Below, piece by piece: positions 5,804 to 7,595 of a DNA stretch of 7,595 nucleotides. Position 1 is the stretch's first letter. Each line of letters begins with the position of its first letter. Source of the stretch: an uncultured Chloroflexota bacterium (GTDB lineage Bacteria > Chloroflexota > Dehalococcoidia > UBA2247 > RBG-13-53-26). The notes beneath the pieces are model-generated. The model saw nothing but the letters and a program-made list of their open reading frames with translations, had not been told where the DNA came from and did not search any database. Where the stretch lies: positions 1-7,595 of the forward strand of contig CALMBS010000208.1 of NCBI GenBank assembly GCA_937860285.1. Reading direction: 5' to 3'. Both the position numbers and the translations under genes were made by a program.

Positions 5804-5815
5804 CCGGTCAACCGG
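5804..5815. promoter_or_regulatory. Inverted repeat just upstream of the fabH promoter
   Basis: CCGGT-CA-ACCGG is a perfect 5-bp inverted repeat with a 2-base centre. It ends 12 bases before the -35 of the KAS III promoter, within the 197-base divergent region shared with the sensor kinase. That position would suit a regulator site. It is short, and a chance palindrome in GC-rich DNA is quite possible. Confidence 0.3.
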
Positions 5816-5827
5816 TCTGCGGCGGCC

Positions 5828-5856
5828 TTGATTATTGGTGGGGTCGTTGGTAGACT
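5828..5856 (+). promoter_or_regulatory. Sigma-70-type promoter for fabH
   Basis: TTGATT (5828-5833) as -35, a 17-nt spacer, and TAGACT (5851-5856) as -10, preceded by TGG to give an extended -10 (TGnTAnnnT). Predicted start is near 5863, giving a leader of about 28 nt before the ATG at 5891. GGAGGG at 5877-5882 is the ribosome site, 8 nt from the ATG. Confidence 0.65.
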
Positions 5857-5890
5857 CAGGCTCGATCCGCGTGTATGGAGGGCTGACGGC

Positions 5891-6886
5891 ATGATCAGAT
5901 CGAGGATACTCGGCGTGGGGCGATACCTCCCGGAACGGCGCGTCACCAACCTGGACCTGGCCAAGATGTTCGACACCAGTGACGAGTGGATCCGGCAGCG
6001 CACGGGCATTGTGGAGAGGCGATTTGCTGATGAAGGGGTCTACTGCTCGGACCTGGCCCTGGAGGCCTCCCGTGAGGCCCTCAAGAGCGCCGGCATGAGC
6101 GCCGCAGACCTGGATTTCGTCATCTTCGCCACCCTGAGCCCGGACCACCACTTCCCGGGCAACGGCTGCTACCTGCAGCCCAAGCTGGGCATCTCCGGCA
6201 TCGGCTGCATGGATATCCGGAACCAGTGCTCCGGCTTCCTGTACAGCCTGGCGGTGGCGGACGCCTTCGTCAGGATCGGCATGTACCGGAGGATCCTGGT
6301 GGTGGGCGCCGAGGTGCACTCCAGCGGGCTGAGCTTCACCGACGAAGGGCGCGACGTGTCGGTGATCTTCGGCGATGGGGCCGGTGCGGTCATTGTCGGG
6401 CCGTCGGACGATCCCGCCCGGGGCATCCTCACCAATCACCTTCATGCCGACGGGGCCTTTGCGGACATCCTCAGGCTGGAGATGTTCGACATCAGCCGCA
6501 AGCCCTGCCTGACTCATGAGATGCTGGACCGGGGCTCTCTGTGGCCCAAGATGAAAGGCAAGGAGGTCTTCCGGGTGGCGGTGACCAGGATACCGGAGGT
6601 GATCGATGAGGCGCTGAAGGCCGTGGGCCTCAAGGTGGAGGACGTCGACCTGTTTATCCCGCACCAGGCCAACCTGAGGATCAACCAGTTCGCCGCGGCC
6701 AAGCTCGGGGTGCCCGAGGAGAAGTTCTACAGCAACATCCAGCAATACGGCAATACCACGGCGGCGTCGCTGCCCATCGCCCTGAGCGAAGCGCTGGAGC
6801 AGGGCCTGGTGAAGCCAGGCAGCCTGATCATGTTCGTGGCCTTCGGGGCCGGGTTCACCTGGGGCGCGTCCGTGATCAGGTGGTAG
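5891..6886 (+). CDS. fabH: Beta-ketoacyl-ACP synthase III (KAS III, FabH-like)
   Basis: A 331-residue cytosolic thiolase-fold enzyme. KAS III condenses an acyl-CoA, usually acetyl-CoA, with malonyl-ACP to start fatty acid synthesis. It begins MIRSRILGVGRYLPERRVTN and has DTSDEWIRQRTGI (28-40; W33 fits the CoA-contacting Trp). The Cys-His-Asn triad is C113 in NQCSGF, H258 in IPHQAN and N288 in YGNTTAAS. GDGAGAV (161-167) and the closing GAGFTWGASVIRW are also standard. It is somewhat longer than E. coli FabH (317 residues), mostly from extra residues around 195-222 (LRLEMFDISRKPCLTHEMLD). ATG 5891 is chosen for the GGAGGG 8 nt upstream and its exact match to the family N-terminus; an in-frame upstream extension to 5669 is unconserved and crosses the promoter. 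It is a lone fab gene with no acpP, fabD or fabG neighbour, so a specialised primer or a non-housekeeping KAS III role remains possible. Confidence 0.93.
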   Translation: MIRSRILGVGRYLPERRVTNLDLAKMFDTSDEWIRQRTGIVERRFADEGVYCSDLALEASREALKSAGMSAADLDFVIFATLSPDHHFPGNGCYLQPKLGISGIGCMDIRNQCSGFLYSLAVADAFVRIGMYRRILVVGAEVHSSGLSFTDEGRDVSVIFGDGAGAVIVGPSDDPARGILTNHLHADGAFADILRLEMFDISRKPCLTHEMLDRGSLWPKMKGKEVFRVAVTRIPEVIDEALKAVGLKVEDVDLFIPHQANLRINQFAAAKLGVPEEKFYSNIQQYGNTTAASLPIALSEALEQGLVKPGSLIMFVAFGAGFTWGASVIRW

Positions 6887-6887
6887 A

Positions 6888-6903
6888 GCGGCCGTCAGGC
6901 CGC
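6888..6903. terminator. GC hairpin at the convergent end of fabH
   Basis: GCGGCC (6888-6893), loop GTCA, GGCCGC (6898-6903): a perfect 6-bp stem starting 1 base past the fabH stop and ending just before the stop of the facing TIM-barrel gene. There is no T-run. By position it may help end both transcripts, like the hairpin at 512-538. Confidence 0.45.
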
Positions 6904-6904
6904 G

Positions 6905-7595
6905 CTAGTTCCGGCTCCGGAAGACCTGGGACTCAGCGCCGTCCAGGGCGATGTCATCCAGCATCCCCTTGAGCAAGGCCAGACTGGCCAGCTGGTCTTT
7001 CATTGTCCCCCGGTAGCCGCTGTCTTCGAACAGGCGCGTGCCGTTCAGGAACCGGTTGACCAGCGCAGTGAGCGTCTTCCGGCGTCTCAGCCAGGGCATG
7101 TAGTCAAAGGGGTCCCCCGAGGGGACCTCCATGGTGACGTAGCCCTGTCTCCTTATGGCCGTGTGATGCACAATGTCCCGCAGGTCCCTGGCCAGGGCCC
7201 CCAGATTGCCTTTGGGGACGGCGGACAAGGGGGCATGAACGTGCCTGGCTTCGTGGTCAACCACGGGGGAATGGTGCATGTGCAGGCTGACGATGTTGTC
7301 GCCGATCTCGGTGTTCTTCAGCTGGGCCAGAAGCGCGCCCCGCCCTCCCTTGACGGTCATGGCATGGCCGTAGTCCAGGGTGAGCTTGACCTCGTCCGAG
7401 TATCCATCTATGGCCCTGCGGCAGTCCTCGAGTGTCTGACAAATCCACCGGCCCTCGTTAGGGCTGTTCTCGATGGTCGGTATGATCTTGCGATCGTGGC
7501 CATACTTCTCGTAGAGCTGCTTGTTGGTGGCGGCGATGAAATCGATGTTCCGCCGCAGCCGCAGGAGCGCAGCCTCCCGGTCCCATTCGTCCCGG
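6905..7595 (-). CDS. Xylose-isomerase-like TIM-barrel protein (AP endonuclease 2/sugar epimerase family), partial
   Basis: The frame is open from the right window edge to TAG at 6905-6907, giving 229 residues; the N-terminus lies beyond the window, so the internal ATG at 7360 is not the start. Segments fit the metal-dependent xylose-isomerase-like barrel: IIPTIENSP (7460-7489; Glu as likely metal ligand), LTLDYGHAM (7358-7384; Asp and His ligands) and VSLHMHHSP (about 7267-7293; His). After these, a region GYVTMEVPSGDPFDYM (about 7097-7144) fits the last barrel strand with its Glu. The C-terminal 70 residues are helical and charged. The family includes sugar phosphate isomerases and epimerases, inosose dehydratases and endonuclease IV; which reaction this one performs cannot be told. 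It converges on fabH with 18 bases between stops and appears functionally unrelated to it. Confidence 0.85.
   Translation of the reverse strand, partial: RDEWDREAALLRLRRNIDFIAATNKQLYEKYGHDRKIIPTIENSPNEGRWICQTLEDCRRAIDGYSDEVKLTLDYGHAMTVKGGRGALLAQLKNTEIGDNIVSLHMHHSPVVDHEARHVHAPLSAVPKGNLGALARDLRDIVHHTAIRRQGYVTMEVPSGDPFDYMPWLRRRKTLTALVNRFLNGTRLFEDSGYRGTMKDQLASLALLKGMLDDIALDGAESQVFRSRN

Noticed and set aside
5669..5890. In-frame extension of fabH upstream to an ATG at 5669.
   Set aside because: It would cross the predicted promoter and overlap the start of the divergent kinase; the extra 74 residues are unlike the family, and ATG 5891 has a good ribosome site.
5762..6745. Open frame of 327 codons on the minus strand opposite fabH.
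   Set aside because: It is antisense to a well-supported KAS III gene with an intact catalytic triad, and its translation shows no family motif.
1..7595. Mobile elements, attachment sites or phage genes.
   Set aside because: I found no transposase, integrase, terminal inverted repeat, tRNA gene or target-site duplication; base composition looks even across the genes.

Overview
The window is a GC-rich (roughly 60-65% by eye) stretch of bacterial chromosome. It holds eight protein-coding genes, two of them cut by the window edges, and shows no sign of mobile elements, CRISPR arrays or rRNA/tRNA genes. The mix suggests a Chloroflexota, Dehalococcoidia-like bacterium: a class II fructose bisphosphatase, an archaeal-type UPF0200-like kinase, a large multi-cysteine ferredoxin-like protein, a small Cys/His zinc-ribbon protein, and a HisKA_2 sensor kinase paired with a lone receiver protein. 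That assignment is inference from gene content, not a database result.

Layout, left to right. (1) The C-terminal half of glpX (+) runs in from the left edge and meets, tail to tail, a two-gene minus-strand unit. (2) That unit, read right to left, has a strong extended -10 promoter near 2464-2491, a leader of about 150 nt with nested inverted repeats, a UPF0200/dephospho-CoA-kinase-like P-loop kinase (2308-1742), and a 19-cysteine iron-sulfur protein (1703-540). (3) A 427-base gene-free stretch (2309-2735) holds that promoter and leader, a GC hairpin, and a perfect 13-bp-stem terminator. (4) A second minus-strand group follows: a CHASE4-HAMP-PAS-HisKA_2 sensor histidine kinase (5693-3585), a single-domain CheY-like response regulator 4 nt behind it (3580-3185), then after about 170 nt a small zinc-ribbon protein (3014-2736) whose C-terminus is a short tandem repeat. 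(5) Divergent from the kinase is a beta-ketoacyl-ACP synthase III (fabH-like, 5891-6886, +) with its own recognisable promoter. (6) Tail to tail with it is a xylose-isomerase-like TIM-barrel protein (minus) that runs off the right edge.

How the genes work together: the histidine kinase and response regulator are clearly a translationally close signalling pair. Its output is unknown, because the regulator has no effector domain. The P-loop kinase and the Fe-S protein are probably co-transcribed (38-nt gap), but no shared pathway can be read from sequence. glpX (gluconeogenesis), fabH (fatty acid initiation) and the TIM-barrel protein look like independent housekeeping or metabolic genes.

I see no obvious new multi-gene system. 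The points most worth following are the structured leader upstream of the P-loop kinase, the dense cysteine architecture of the Fe-S protein, the tandem repeat in the zinc-ribbon protein, and the Pro-to-Ile change beside the conserved lysine of the response regulator.
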